Below, in pieces: positions 13,469-22,686 of a stretch of 64,000 nt of DNA (position 1 is the first letter of the stretch; each line of letters starts with the position of its first letter). Where the stretch lies: the NCBI RefSeq assembly GCF_902859855.1, contig NZ_CADIKH010000002.1, positions 124,001 through 188,000 of the forward strand. The letters run 5' to 3'. Under the pieces are notes generated by a model. It was not told where the DNA came from. It ran no database searches and worked only from the letters and a program-made list of their open reading frames with translations. Source of the DNA: Paraburkholderia humisilvae. Its GTDB lineage: Bacteria > Pseudomonadota > Gammaproteobacteria > Burkholderiales > Burkholderiaceae. The position numbers were made by a program, and so were the translations under genes.

Positions 13469-14434
13469 TTAGTGCCGCTGATCGGCGGCCGGCGCGACGC
13501 CCTCGGAGAGCCCGCTGGCGACGAAAAGCTGCGCGACGTCGACCGGGTCGAACTCGTAGCGCTGATTACAGAACTCGCAGTGAATCTCGACGTGCCCACG
13601 TTCCTCCAGCACGCTGTCGACTTCTTCGCGCCCCAGCATCTTCAGCATCCTGCCGACCTTTTCGCGCGAGCATGTGCATTCGAAACGCGTATTCGCCGGC
13701 TCGAAATGGTGCACGTTCTCCTGCCAGAAAAGACGCCGGAACAGCGTGGCGGGCTCCTCGCGCAACAGTTCGTCCTGCGACAGCGTGCCGCCGAGCGTGC
13801 ACACGCGTTCCCACGTATCGGCATCGAGTTCGCCCGGATGCGGGACGATACCGCCGTCGCCCGGCAACTTCTGCAGCAGCATGCCGACTGCGCGATCGCT
13901 GTTTGCGGCAAGCCATAGCCGCGTGTCGAGCTGTTCCGAGTGGCGCATGTAGTGCTCGAGCACTTGTGCGATCGATTCGAGCGGGCCGTCTTCACCGGAC
14001 AGCGGCACGATGCCCTGGTACGGTTGCTGGCCGGGCTGCTTGTTACGCGGGTCCAGCGTAATCACGCAGCGGCCGTGGCCGCTCGCGTTGATGAGCTCGG
14101 GGACGTTCGCGTGTTCGCCGATCGTTTGCGCGGCGGCATCATCGGAGAACTGCGCGGAAAACTTCGCGGTCGCGCGCAGCGACAGATCCGAATTGCACTG
14201 CACGACCAGCATCTTGACCGGACCGTCGCCGTAAATCTGCATGATCAGCGTGCCATCGAACTTCAGGTTGGCCGATAACAGCGCGCACGCGGCCATCATT
14301 TCGCCGAGTATCGTGCGTACCGGCGCCGGATAATCGCGGCGCGTCAGCACCTCCTGCCAGGTGTTACGTAGCGACACGATTTCACCGCGAACAGGCGCCG
14401 CGCTGAACATGAATTTTTGCAACTGGTCACTCAC
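13469..14434 (-). CDS. hslO: Hsp33 redox-regulated chaperone
   Basis: Holdase chaperone activated by oxidative stress. The 321-residue protein carries the four zinc-binding cysteines of the C-terminal redox switch: C253 and C255 (ECTCS) and C286 and C289 (CEFC). The N-terminal domain contains the conserved GEMMAACALLSANLKF near 44-59 and CNSDLSLRA near 80. The reduced form binds zinc; oxidation forms disulphides and unfolds the linker (family knowledge). It is preceded on the minus strand by the gamma carbonic anhydrase gene, 57 bases apart, so the two probably form an operon. Confidence 0.96.
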   Translation of the reverse strand: MSDQLQKFMFSAAPVRGEIVSLRNTWQEVLTRRDYPAPVRTILGEMMAACALLSANLKFDGTLIMQIYGDGPVKMLVVQCNSDLSLRATAKFSAQFSDDAAAQTIGEHANVPELINASGHGRCVITLDPRNKQPGQQPYQGIVPLSGEDGPLESIAQVLEHYMRHSEQLDTRLWLAANSDRAVGMLLQKLPGDGGIVPHPGELDADTWERVCTLGGTLSQDELLREEPATLFRRLFWQENVHHFEPANTRFECTCSREKVGRMLKMLGREEVDSVLEERGHVEIHCEFCNQRYEFDPVDVAQLFVASGLSEGVAPAADQRH

Positions 14435-14491
14435 AACTTTCCCTCGATAATGTCGCGCAGCGGGGTGCCGCCGGTGTCAACGCCGGCTGAC

Positions 14492-15016
14492 TTACCCGAC
14501 TCGCACGAGCTGCGCCTTGTAAAATTCGCGACGCGTGATGTAACTCTCCGCGGCGCGCCGCATACCGGCGATATCCGCTTCCGTCAGTTCGCGCACGACT
14601 TTCGCCGGTGCGCCGAGAATCAGCGAATTGTCCGGAAACTGCTTGCCTTCGGTGACGACCGCGCCCGCGCCGACCAGACAGTTGCGGCCAATCACCGCAC
14701 CATTCAAGACCACCGCCTGAATCCCGACCAGCGCGCCTTCCCTGATCGTGCAGCCGTGCAGCATCGCCTGATGGCCAACCGTCACGTTTGCTTCGATGGT
14801 CAGCGGGTAACCCGGGTCCGTGTGCAGTACCGCGTTCTCCTGAATGTTACTGCCGGTGCCGACGGTGATCGGCTCGTTGTCCGCACGCAGCGACGCACCG
14901 AACCAGATGCTTGCATTCTCTTCGACGGTGACTTTGCCGATCAGCGTCGCGGTATCCGCGACGAACACGCTTTCGTGGACGGTGGGGGCTGCATCGCCAA
15001 GCTTGTAGATTGCCAC
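14492..15016 (-). CDS. gamma-class carbonic anhydrase-like hexapeptide protein
   Basis: Left-handed beta-helix protein of the YrdA/PaaY/CaiE type, 174 residues. The start is GTG 15016, with GGGAGAC just upstream and the family-typical MAIYKLGDAAP. The three histidines that bind metal between subunits of the trimer are visible at H65 (AVLHTD), H82 and H87 (GHQAMLHG). Hexapeptide repeats run from about 20 to 130. Carbonic anhydrase or acyl-CoA-related activity is known for relatives; which applies here is not clear. Confidence 0.9.
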   Translation of the reverse strand: MAIYKLGDAAPTVHESVFVADTATLIGKVTVEENASIWFGASLRADNEPITVGTGSNIQENAVLHTDPGYPLTIEANVTVGHQAMLHGCTIREGALVGIQAVVLNGAVIGRNCLVGAGAVVTEGKQFPDNSLILGAPAKVVRELTEADIAGMRRAAESYITRREFYKAQLVRVG

Positions 15017-15307
15017 TATGTCTCCCGGGTGATCTGGGTGGGCGCGGCCGCCGACGGCGGCCGCGCCGGCGAAGTGCGGCGGCGCGCCGCAGGGTTGAAG
15101 CGCGTATTGTAAACGGTTGCGCATATCCGTCGCGCGAGGTTGCCGCGAGGGTTGCCCGTGAAGGGCACGCAGACCGGTGTTCGGCGCGGGGTTCGACGAT
15201 ATCAGGCCGGCATGCCGCCGATTTTCGGTCTGCTCGATGTCTTTTCGACTATCTGTTCGGCTACCATCGGGCGCCTTGCCGATTTTCTGTTCAACCGACT
15301 TCATTCG

Positions 15308-16213
15308 ATGCAACCCGCTGTTCCCGTTACCACTGATTCACCAGCCTGCTGCGCTCGCGCCGAAGCGCTCGCGATTCTGCGCGCGAACAACCCGGCTGCG
15401 AAAGCGCAAGCCGCCCAGGCGCTGCACGCGCGCGTGGCCGACGGCAGCGCGCAATGGGACTCGCAGCGCGTCATCGATGAACCGCCAGGCTTGCCTGGGC
15501 GTCCGCCGCGCCCCGAACTCGTGGAGCCGCGCAAGCTCGGACGGCGCAGCATGCAATCCGTGGAAGGACGCGCGGTCTTGCTGCACGCGCTCGCGCATAT
15601 CGAGTTCAATGCGATCAATCTCGCGCTCGACGCGGTCTGGCGCTTCACCGGCATGCCGGTCGCGTTCTACGCCGACTGGCTGCGTGTCGCGGCTGAAGAA
15701 GCGCATCACTTTTCGTTGTTGAGCGCGCGCCTCTTCGAGTTCGGCCATGCGTACGGGGATTTCCCCGCGCACGACGGCCTGTGGGAAATGTGCGACCGCA
15801 CGCGCGGCGATGTGCTTGCACGCATGGCGCTCGTGCCGCGTACGCTCGAGGCGCGCGGTCTCGACGCGTCGCCGCCGATCCGCGCGCGTTTGCAGCAGGC
15901 AGGCGATCACGCGTCGGCCGCCATCCTCGATGTGATCCTGCGTGACGAGATCGGCCACGTGTTGATCGGCAACCGGTGGTTCCGTTATCTGTGTGAGCGC
16001 GCGCAGCTTGACCCGCATGCGACTTACCTGCGTCTGGCCGACGAGTACCGTGCGCCCAGGCTGCGCGGCCCGTTCAATTTCGACGCGCGTCGCGCAGCGG
16101 GCTTCGACGAAGCCGAACTGGCGGCGCTGGTGGGGCTTGATCCGCGACCGGAACTGGAGTCGGCACCGTCGCGGCAAGCGCGGCAAGCGCGAGAATCGGA
16201 CGACGAAGTTTGA
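15308..16213 (+). CDS. DUF455 ferritin-like domain protein
   Basis: A 301-residue protein of the DUF455 ferritin-like family. The conserved helices carry likely di-metal ligands: HIEFNAINLALD near residue 97, AAEEAHHFSLL near 129 and RDEIGHVLIG near 213. The start is placed at ATG 15308 (MQPAVPV), since conservation begins only after it; a longer frame upstream is not convincing. The function of the family is not established; the fold suggests an iron-dependent oxidase or oxygenase. The C-terminal 20 residues are low-complexity. Confidence 0.85.
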   Translation: MQPAVPVTTDSPACCARAEALAILRANNPAAKAQAAQALHARVADGSAQWDSQRVIDEPPGLPGRPPRPELVEPRKLGRRSMQSVEGRAVLLHALAHIEFNAINLALDAVWRFTGMPVAFYADWLRVAAEEAHHFSLLSARLFEFGHAYGDFPAHDGLWEMCDRTRGDVLARMALVPRTLEARGLDASPPIRARLQQAGDHASAAILDVILRDEIGHVLIGNRWFRYLCERAQLDPHATYLRLADEYRAPRLRGPFNFDARRAAGFDEAELAALVGLDPRPELESAPSRQARQARESDDEV

Positions 16214-16268
16214 GTCTTTACTCGACTGCGCCTTGACGGATATCCGCGCACACGCTTCGGGGCGTCGA

Positions 16269-16274
16269 TATAAT
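16269..16274 (+). promoter_or_regulatory. -10 element upstream of the second alpha/beta hydrolase
   Basis: TATAAT 29 bases before ATG 16303. A TTGACG at 16233-16238 is too far away (30 bases) to pair with it in the usual way, so only the -10 is supported. Confidence 0.45.
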
Positions 16275-16302
16275 CGAACGATCATTCTTTTTTATCGCGC
16301 CG

Positions 16303-17187
16303 ATGACTGAATCCCGTTCCGAATTCGTTTCCGTGCGTGGCGTGCGACTGCACGTGCGCCGTTGGGGCCGCGCCGACGCGCCGATGCTGTTCATGCTGCA
16401 CGGCTGGATGGATGTGGCGGCGTCGTTCCAGTTCGTCGTCGACGCGCTCTCCGGAGACTGGCACGTGATCGCGCCGGATGCGCGCGGCTTCGGCCTGTCG
16501 GATTGGCCGGTTGCGACGCAAGGCGGTGGTCACTACGGGTTCCATGAGTATCTTGCGGACCTCGACGCGTTGCTCGATCACTATGCGCCGTCCGGTGCCG
16601 TGAATCTCGTCGGCCACAGCATGGGCGCGAACGTCGTATGTCTCTATGCGGGCGTGCGCCCTGAGCGAGTCAGGCGCGTCGTCGATCTCGAAGGTTTCGG
16701 TCTTGCGCCTGCGCATGCCGCACAGGCGCCGCGGCGTTTGCGCGGCTGGCTCGACGACATGCGCGAGCCGCCGCAGCTGCGCCACTACGCGTCGCTTGAC
16801 GATGTCGCGGCGCGCCTGATCGCGAACAACGCGCGCCTTGACCGGCGGCGCGCGCGCTTTCTCGCGCAGCACTGGTCAAAACCGGACGGAGAGGGCGGCT
16901 TCATGCTGCTCGCGGATCCCGCGCACAAAATCCGTAGCCCGCAGTTGTATCGTATCGACGAGGTGATGGCCGTATGGGCACAGGTGCACGCGAAGGTGCT
17001 CCACGTCGAGGCGGCCGGCTCGCCTACGCTGGCGAGCCTCGCCGGCGACATCCCGCTCGACGAATTCAAGGCTCGTTTTCGCGCGTTTCCCGATTGGCGC
17101 GAAAAGATTGTCGATGATGCCGGCCATATGATTCATCACGATCAGCCGGAACAGATCGCGGCGCTGATCGAGGCATTTTGCGCATGA
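16303..17187 (+). CDS. alpha/beta hydrolase
   Basis: Alpha/beta-hydrolase-fold enzyme of 294 residues without a signal peptide. The oxyanion motif HGW is at 33-35, the nucleophile S106 lies in VGHSMGAN, and the likely catalytic histidine is H275 in DAGHMIHHDQPE. RGFGLSDWP near 61 is typical of the epoxide-hydrolase or esterase-like branch. It is unrelated in detail to the hydrolase at 7133. The substrate cannot be told from the sequence. Confidence 0.9.
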   Translation: MTESRSEFVSVRGVRLHVRRWGRADAPMLFMLHGWMDVAASFQFVVDALSGDWHVIAPDARGFGLSDWPVATQGGGHYGFHEYLADLDALLDHYAPSGAVNLVGHSMGANVVCLYAGVRPERVRRVVDLEGFGLAPAHAAQAPRRLRGWLDDMREPPQLRHYASLDDVAARLIANNARLDRRRARFLAQHWSKPDGEGGFMLLADPAHKIRSPQLYRIDEVMAVWAQVHAKVLHVEAAGSPTLASLAGDIPLDEFKARFRAFPDWREKIVDDAGHMIHHDQPEQIAALIEAFCA

Positions 17188-17332
17188 GTTTTTGCGCATA
17201 AAAATCGATGTCCGAGAAAGTGGGACACGGCTCGGACTTCCGTTCAGGCCGGTCGGCCAAGACGTTCACAAATCCCCTGCGTGCACTTAGTGCATTGCAG
17301 TAAAATGGTCGGACAACCTTTTTAAGACAGTG

Positions 17333-18163
17333 ATGAACGCCGACCTGCATTGCCATTCCACCGTCTCCGACGGTCAGTTCGCGCCAGCCGACGTTGCGCG
17401 CCGCGCGCATGCGTACGGCGTGACGCTGTGGTCGCTGACGGACCACGACGAGGTCGGCGGCCAGGTTGAAGCGCGCGATACCGCGCACGAACTGGGCATG
17501 GATTACCTGTGCGGCGTCGAGATTTCGGTGACGTGGGCGTCGCGGACCGTTCATATCGTCGGTCTGCATGTCGATCCCGCCTGCCAGGCGCTGGTCGACG
17601 GCCTCGAGCGCACCCGCAACGGTCGTGCGGCGCGTGCCGAGGCGATGGGCGAGCAGCTTGCCGCGCTCGGCATTCCGGACACGTACGAAGGCGCACTGAA
17701 ACACGCGTCCAATCCGGACATGATCTCGCGTACCCACTTCGCGCGCTGTCTGGTCGAGAACGGTCACTGCAAGTCGACGCAGGAAGCATTCGACCGCTAT
17801 CTCGCCGACGACAAGCCGGGCTACATCGCGCACCGCTGGGCGAAGCTGGCCGACGCGGTGAAGTGGATCCAGATCGCAGGCGGCGAGGCGATCATCGCGC
17901 ATCCGGGGCGCTACGACTACACGCCGGTCGAGTTCGACGCGTTGTTTGGCGAATTCATCGACCTCGGTGGCAAGGCGATCGAAGTGGTCACCGGCAGTCA
18001 CACACCGGACCAGTATCGCGAATACGCGGATGTGGCGCGCCGCTTCGGTTTCGAGGCGTCGCGCGGTTCCGATTTTCACGCGGCCGGTGAAGGACGCGTC
18101 GAACTGGGCAGCCTGCCGCCGCTGCCGTCCGACCTGAAGCCGGTCTGGGAACGCTGGTTGTGA
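17333..18163 (+). CDS. PHP-domain phosphoesterase (YciV / RNase AM-like)
   Basis: A 276-residue PHP-domain protein. The N-terminal NADLHCHSTVSDG carries metal ligands H6 and H8, TDHDE near 35 gives further ligands, the GVEIS motif follows, HPGRYDYTP supplies a histidine near 190 and GSDFHAAG the C-terminal ligands. Relatives include E. coli YciV (RNase AM, a 5'-3' exonuclease and 3',5'-nucleotide bisphosphatase). GTG at 17330 directly precedes the ATG used. A TAAAAT box at 17301-17306 may be the promoter. The YciO-like gene follows, as in E. coli where yciV and yciO are adjacent. Confidence 0.92.
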   Translation: MNADLHCHSTVSDGQFAPADVARRAHAYGVTLWSLTDHDEVGGQVEARDTAHELGMDYLCGVEISVTWASRTVHIVGLHVDPACQALVDGLERTRNGRAARAEAMGEQLAALGIPDTYEGALKHASNPDMISRTHFARCLVENGHCKSTQEAFDRYLADDKPGYIAHRWAKLADAVKWIQIAGGEAIIAHPGRYDYTPVEFDALFGEFIDLGGKAIEVVTGSHTPDQYREYADVARRFGFEASRGSDFHAAGEGRVELGSLPPLPSDLKPVWERWL

Positions 18164-18233
18164 CGTCCTTGCCGGATGGGCACGCACGGTGCGTGACCCG
18201 CCGGATTCCCAGTCTTCCGAACCGCCTGCCACC

Positions 18234-18869
18234 ATGTCCCAATACTTCCGGCTTCATCCTGACAATCCGCAGCCGCGCCTCGTCAAGCAGGCTGCGCAGA
18301 TCGTCTGTGGCGGCGGTCTTGTCGCGCTGCCGACTGATTCCAGCTATGCGCTCGGCTGCCGCCTCGACGACAAACACGCGGCCGAACGCTTGCGCCGCAT
18401 CCGCGGCCTCGACGAAAAGGCGCTGCTGTCGCTGCTGGTGCGCGATCTCTCCGAGCTCGCGAGCTTCGCGATGGTCGATAACCGTCAGTACCGGCTGATC
18501 AGGTCGGTCACGCCTGGCCCGTACGTATTCGTGCTCGAAGCGACCAAGGAAGTGCCCCGCCGCCTGTCGCATCCGTCGCGCAAGACGATCGGTCTGCGCG
18601 TGCCGGATCATGCGATCACGCTTGCGCTGCTCGAAGCACTCGGCCAGCCGCTGCTCGGCACGACGCTGATCATGCCCGGTGAGACCCGGCCGCTGAACGA
18701 TCCTGAAGAGATCCGTGCGCGTCTCGAACAGCAGATCGATCTCGTGATCGACGGTGGCGCATGCCCGTGCGAACCGTCGACGGTGATCGACCTGACTGGT
18801 GAAGAGCCGGTGCTGGTGCGCGCCGGCCGCGGCAGTCTGGCGCCGTTCGGCCTCGAGCAGCCGGCTTGA
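18234..18869 (+). CDS. YciO/Sua5/YrdC family protein
   Basis: A 211-residue member of the L-threonylcarbamoyladenylate synthase-like superfamily, closest in layout to E. coli YciO. The start MSQYFRLHPDNP at 18234 is the family-typical N-terminus. Core motifs include GGGLVALPTDSSYALGC near 22-38, the KALLSLLV region and TPGPYVFVLEAT near 92. YciO proteins share the Sua5 fold but tRNA t6A synthesis by this branch is not established. It follows the PHP gene by 70 bases on the same strand. Confidence 0.88.
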   Translation: MSQYFRLHPDNPQPRLVKQAAQIVCGGGLVALPTDSSYALGCRLDDKHAAERLRRIRGLDEKALLSLLVRDLSELASFAMVDNRQYRLIRSVTPGPYVFVLEATKEVPRRLSHPSRKTIGLRVPDHAITLALLEALGQPLLGTTLIMPGETRPLNDPEEIRARLEQQIDLVIDGGACPCEPSTVIDLTGEEPVLVRAGRGSLAPFGLEQPA

Positions 18870-18997
18870 CGCGGGCGCGCACGCAGTCGTGGAAACCGGC
18901 CAACCAGAACGATCAACGGCGATGACTGCGGACAATTCGAAAGTAATGACGCAAACCGGACAGACGCGGGCAGCCGCGTTGTTACAATAGCCGCGCT

Positions 18998-19660
18998 ATG
19001 AATGCTTCCCTGATACAAACCATCGTCGTCTACGCGCTGCCGGTTGTGTTCGCGATCACCTTGCACGAGGCTGCGCACGGTTACGTCGCGCGCATGCTCG
19101 GTGACAATACCGCTTACGTGCTTGGCCGCGTGTCATTCAATCCGATGCGCCACATCGATCCGCTCGGCACGATCGCGATCCCGTTGCTGCTGTATTTCGC
19201 GACGAGCGGTGCGTTCATGTTCGGTTATGCGAAGCCGGTGCCGGTCGCGTTCGGCAATCTGCGCAATCCGCGTTGGGGCTCGCTGTGGGTCGCGCTCGCC
19301 GGGCCGCTGTGTAATTTCATTCAGGCGCTTGTATGGGGCGTGTTTGGCGTCGCGCTGGCCGCGTTCAATGTCGACGAGCCGTTTTTCACGCGGATGGCGT
19401 CGGCCGGTGTTGGCATCAATCTGGTGTTGGGCGTGTTGAACCTGTTTCCGCTGCCGCCGCTGGACGGCGGCCGCGTACTGACCGCGCTGTTGCCGACACG
19501 GCCGGCGATCATGCTGGCGCGCCTCGAGCCGTATGGCTTTTTCATCGTGATGGCGCTTGTGCTGACCGGCACGCTGACGAAATTCTGGCTGCGGCCGCTC
19601 GTCAGTCTCGGCTACGATGCCGTGACCGCAATCCTGACCCCTCTCGTCTCGCTTTTCTGA
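18998..19660 (+). CDS. site-2 protease family (M50) membrane metalloprotease
   Basis: Intramembrane zinc metalloprotease of 220 residues. The catalytic HEAAH is at 23-27 in the first membrane segment and the third ligand is D156 in FPLPPLDGGR. About five to six hydrophobic segments are present and there is no PDZ domain, so it belongs to the short bacterial branch rather than RseP. The substrate is unknown. A TACAAT box lies just before the gene (18984-18989). trpS starts eight bases after its stop, an arrangement common in Burkholderiaceae. Confidence 0.92.
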   Translation: MNASLIQTIVVYALPVVFAITLHEAAHGYVARMLGDNTAYVLGRVSFNPMRHIDPLGTIAIPLLLYFATSGAFMFGYAKPVPVAFGNLRNPRWGSLWVALAGPLCNFIQALVWGVFGVALAAFNVDEPFFTRMASAGVGINLVLGVLNLFPLPPLDGGRVLTALLPTRPAIMLARLEPYGFFIVMALVLTGTLTKFWLRPLVSLGYDAVTAILTPLVSLF

Positions 19661-19667
19661 TCAAACC

Positions 19668-20870
19668 ATGTACCCAGACCGAATTTTCTCCGGCATGCGC
19701 CCAACCGGCTCGCTGCACCTCGGCCACTACCATGGCGTACTGAAAAACTGGGTGCGTCTGCAGTCCGAATACCCATGCTTTTTCTGCGTCGTCGACTGGC
19801 ACGCGCTGACGACGCACTACGAAACGCCCGAGGTGATCGAAAAGAACGTCTGGGAAGTGTTGATCGACTGGCTCGCATCGGGCATCGACCCGGCGCAGGC
19901 GACGCTTTTTATTCAAAGCCGGGTGCCGGAACACGCGGAACTCGCGCTGCTGCTCGGTATGAGCACGCCGCTGGGTTGGCTCGAACGTGTGCCGACCTAT
20001 AAGGAGCAGATGGAGAAGCTGAAGGACAAGGACCTGTCGACGTACGGGTTTCTTGGGTATCCGGTGCTAATGGCGGCTGACATTCTGCTGTATCGGGGCT
20101 CGCTCGTGCCGGTCGGCGAAGACCAGGTGCCGCACGTCGAAATGACGCGCGAAATCGCGCGCCGCTTCAACTATCTGTACGGCCGCGAGCCGGGCTTCGA
20201 GGAGAAAGCGCTGGACGCCGCGAAGAAGCTCGGCGGCAAGCGCGCGAAGCTGTATCACGAGTTGCGCAACGCGTATCAGCAGGAAGGCGACAACGAAGCG
20301 CTCGAAAAAGCGCAAGCGATGCTGCAGGAGTCGCAGAGTCTGTCGATGAGCGATCGGGAGCGCCTGTTCGGCTACCTCGAAGGCTCGCGCAAGATCATTC
20401 TCGTTGAACCGCAGGCAATGCTGACGGAAGCGTCGCGGATGCCCGGCCTCGATGGACAGAAGATGTCGAAGTCGTACGGCAACACGATTGGCCTGCGTGA
20501 AGACGCGGAGACGATCACGAAAAAAGTCCGCACGATGCCGACTGATCCGGCTCGCGTGCGACGCACCGATCCGGGCGATCCGGACAAATGCCCGGTGTGG
20601 CAGTTGCATCAGGTCTATACCGACGAAGCGACCCACGAATGGGTGCAGAAGGGCTGCCGCTCGGCGGGCATCGGTTGTCTCGAATGCAAGCAGCCGGTGA
20701 TCGAAGGCATCCTGCGCGAGCAGCAGCCGATGCTCGAACGCGCGCAAAAGTACATGGACGATCCGTCGCTGCTGCGTGCGATCGTCGCGGACGGCTGCGA
20801 CAAGGCGCGCCGTTTCGCGACCGAGACGATGCGCGACGTGCGCGAGGCGATGGGGCTGTCGTACAACTGA
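19668..20870 (+). CDS. trpS: tryptophan-tRNA ligase
   Basis: Charges tRNA-Trp. Class I synthetase of 400 residues with the HIGH-type signature HLGH at 17-20 and KMSKS at 265-269 (GQKMSKSYGN). It is longer than the roughly 330-residue E. coli enzyme because of an inserted charged helical region at about residues 180-245 (EEKALDAAKKLGG...), seen in beta-proteobacterial relatives. It begins eight bases after the site-2 protease gene, so the two are cotranscribed. Confidence 0.97.
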   Translation: MYPDRIFSGMRPTGSLHLGHYHGVLKNWVRLQSEYPCFFCVVDWHALTTHYETPEVIEKNVWEVLIDWLASGIDPAQATLFIQSRVPEHAELALLLGMSTPLGWLERVPTYKEQMEKLKDKDLSTYGFLGYPVLMAADILLYRGSLVPVGEDQVPHVEMTREIARRFNYLYGREPGFEEKALDAAKKLGGKRAKLYHELRNAYQQEGDNEALEKAQAMLQESQSLSMSDRERLFGYLEGSRKIILVEPQAMLTEASRMPGLDGQKMSKSYGNTIGLREDAETITKKVRTMPTDPARVRRTDPGDPDKCPVWQLHQVYTDEATHEWVQKGCRSAGIGCLECKQPVIEGILREQQPMLERAQKYMDDPSLLRAIVADGCDKARRFATETMRDVREAMGLSYN

Positions 20871-20901
20871 TGCGCGCGCGTTTTTCGTCGACGGTGCCGG
20901 T

Positions 20902-21540
20902 ATGAGTGGGAACAGCGCTCGCGTGGGCGAGCGCACGCCGCACGGGCTCGGGGACGTGTCCCGCTGGGTGCGGCGCTGGACCCACCTGGTCGCGCCGGGC
21001 GGCGCGGTGCTCGATGTCGCGTCGGGCGCCGGACGCCATGCGCGCTGGTTCGCCGCACGCGGCCATGCGGTTACCGCGATCGATCGCGATTTCGCCGCCC
21101 TTGTGACCATGCGCGACGAGCCGAATATCGCGATCGTCGCCGCGGATATCGAAAACGCCGCGTGGCCGCTCGCTGCCCATGCCACGTTCGCGGCGGTCGT
21201 CGTGACGAACTACCTGCATCGGCCGCTTTTTCCGCAGTTGTTGAGCGCGCTCGCGCCAGACGGCGTGCTGATCTACGAGACGTTCGCGCAGGGCAATGAG
21301 ACGGTCGGCAAACCATCGAACCCCGATTTTCTGCTGAAACCCGGCGAACTTCTCGACGAGGTGCGCGGGCAGTTGCGAGTGATCGCGTACCAGGACGGAT
21401 TTCTTGCCGATCCGCGTCCGGCTTTCATCCAGCGCGTCTGCGCAGTAAGGGAATCGCGCGGCGCGCTGCCACACGAACCGGAAAGTGTTGCTTTTGAGTC
21501 CAACCTGCTGGTTCCCCCGCGTTACGATTTGGCCGGCTAA
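20902..21540 (+). CDS. class I SAM-dependent methyltransferase (putative)
   Basis: A 212-residue protein with the SAM-binding glycine loop VLDVASGAGRHA at 36-47 and an acidic residue after ITAID-like VTAIDRDF. VVVTNYLHRPLFP near 100 fits the catalytic region of TehB-like small methyltransferases. The start ATG 20902 lies 31 bases after trpS; no strong ribosome site is visible. Substrate unknown. It sits between trpS and dapA on the same strand. Confidence 0.85.
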   Translation: MSGNSARVGERTPHGLGDVSRWVRRWTHLVAPGGAVLDVASGAGRHARWFAARGHAVTAIDRDFAALVTMRDEPNIAIVAADIENAAWPLAAHATFAAVVVTNYLHRPLFPQLLSALAPDGVLIYETFAQGNETVGKPSNPDFLLKPGELLDEVRGQLRVIAYQDGFLADPRPAFIQRVCAVRESRGALPHEPESVAFESNLLVPPRYDLAG

Positions 21541-21582
21541 TCCGCTACAATCCCGGTTTATCCAGTCAATTCATCGAGTTCA

Positions 21583-22521
21583 ATGGCAAACGTGACCCAG
21601 GGCGGCACCGGCAGCACGTACGGTGCGCGCAACGATAGTATTCGGATTCGCGGCAGTATCCCTGCCATCGTCACCCCGATGCACGAAGATGGCAGCCTCG
21701 ACCTGCCGGCGTTCCGAAAACTGATCGACTGGCACATCGAAGAGGGCACGAGCGGTCTCGTCGTTGTGGGCACGAGCGGCGAGTCGGCGACGCTGTCGGT
21801 CGAAGAGCACGTACTGATGGTGAAGACCGCGGTCGAGCACGTAGCCGGCCGGATTCCGGTCATCGCCGGCGCCGGCGGCAATTCGACCACCGAAGCAATC
21901 GAACTGAGCGCGCAGGCGAAGAAAGTCGGCGCCGATGCGACGCTCCAGGTTGTGCCGTACTACAACAAGCCGACGCAGGAAGGCATCTATCGCCATTTCG
22001 CGAAAATCGCGGAAAGCGTTGACCTGCCGCTGATCCTTTACAATGTGCCCGGCCGCACGGTTGCGGACATGTCGAATGAGACGATTCTGCGTCTGGCGCA
22101 GGTGCCGGGCGTGATCGGCGTGAAGGAAGCGACCGGCAATATCGATCGCGCGGCGAACCTGATCAAGGCCGCGCCCGCGCATTTCGCGATTTTCAGCGGC
22201 GACGATCCAACCGCGATCGCGCTGATGTTGCTCGGCGGTCACGGCAATATTTCGGTCACGGCGAACGTTGCGCCGCGTGCGATGGCGCAACTGTGCAAGG
22301 CGGCGCTCGACGGCGACGCGAAAACCGCACGAGAGATTCACCTGAAACTGCTGTCGTTGCATAAGAACCTGTTTATCGAATCGAATCCGATTCCGGTGAA
22401 ATGGGCGCTGCAGCAGATGGGCCGCATGGAAGGCGGCATTCGTTTACCTCTGACACCGCTCGACGCGCGCTACCACGAAGTGGTGCTCGCGGCGATGCGC
22501 GAAGCGGGACTGCTGGGATAA
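21583..22521 (+). CDS. dapA: 4-hydroxy-tetrahydrodipicolinate synthase
   Basis: Condenses pyruvate and aspartate semialdehyde in lysine and diaminopimelate synthesis, feeding peptidoglycan. The 312-residue TIM-barrel enzyme has the Schiff-base lysine K181 ([10 protein letters not shown]), Y153 in LYNVPGRT with R158, and the GTSGES phosphate-type loop near 63. The first 20 residues (to about SIRIRG) are a variable extension longer than most relatives, so translation could start slightly later. bamC follows, the same dapA-bamC pairing as in E. coli. Confidence 0.97.
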   Translation: MANVTQGGTGSTYGARNDSIRIRGSIPAIVTPMHEDGSLDLPAFRKLIDWHIEEGTSGLVVVGTSGESATLSVEEHVLMVKTAVEHVAGRIPVIAGAGGNSTTEAIELSAQAKKVGADATLQVVPYYNKPTQEGIYRHFAKIAESVDLPLILYNVPGRTVADMSNETILRLAQVPGVIGVKEATGNIDRAANLIKAAPAHFAIFSGDDPTAIALMLLGGHGNISVTANVAPRAMAQLCKAALDGDAKTAREIHLKLLSLHKNLFIESNPIPVKWALQQMGRMEGGIRLPLTPLDARYHEVVLAAMREAGLLG

Positions 22522-22686
22522 AGCGAACCCTGTCGCGAGCTGTGCTGCGCAATGCGCAGGCTCGCGATGCCGGCCGCTCCCGGCCATTGCGATACCGGTA
22601 GACCCGGCATCTTGTTTAACCATGACGATCACGCCCACGTTCGGGCACCGAACCAGGCAGCGCGTTCCAGCTTCACGAAGGACCTC

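Noticed and set aside
16233..16238. TTGACG as a -35 box for the hydrolase at 16303
   Set aside because: The distance to the TATAAT at 16269 is 30 bases, too long for a sigma-70 promoter.
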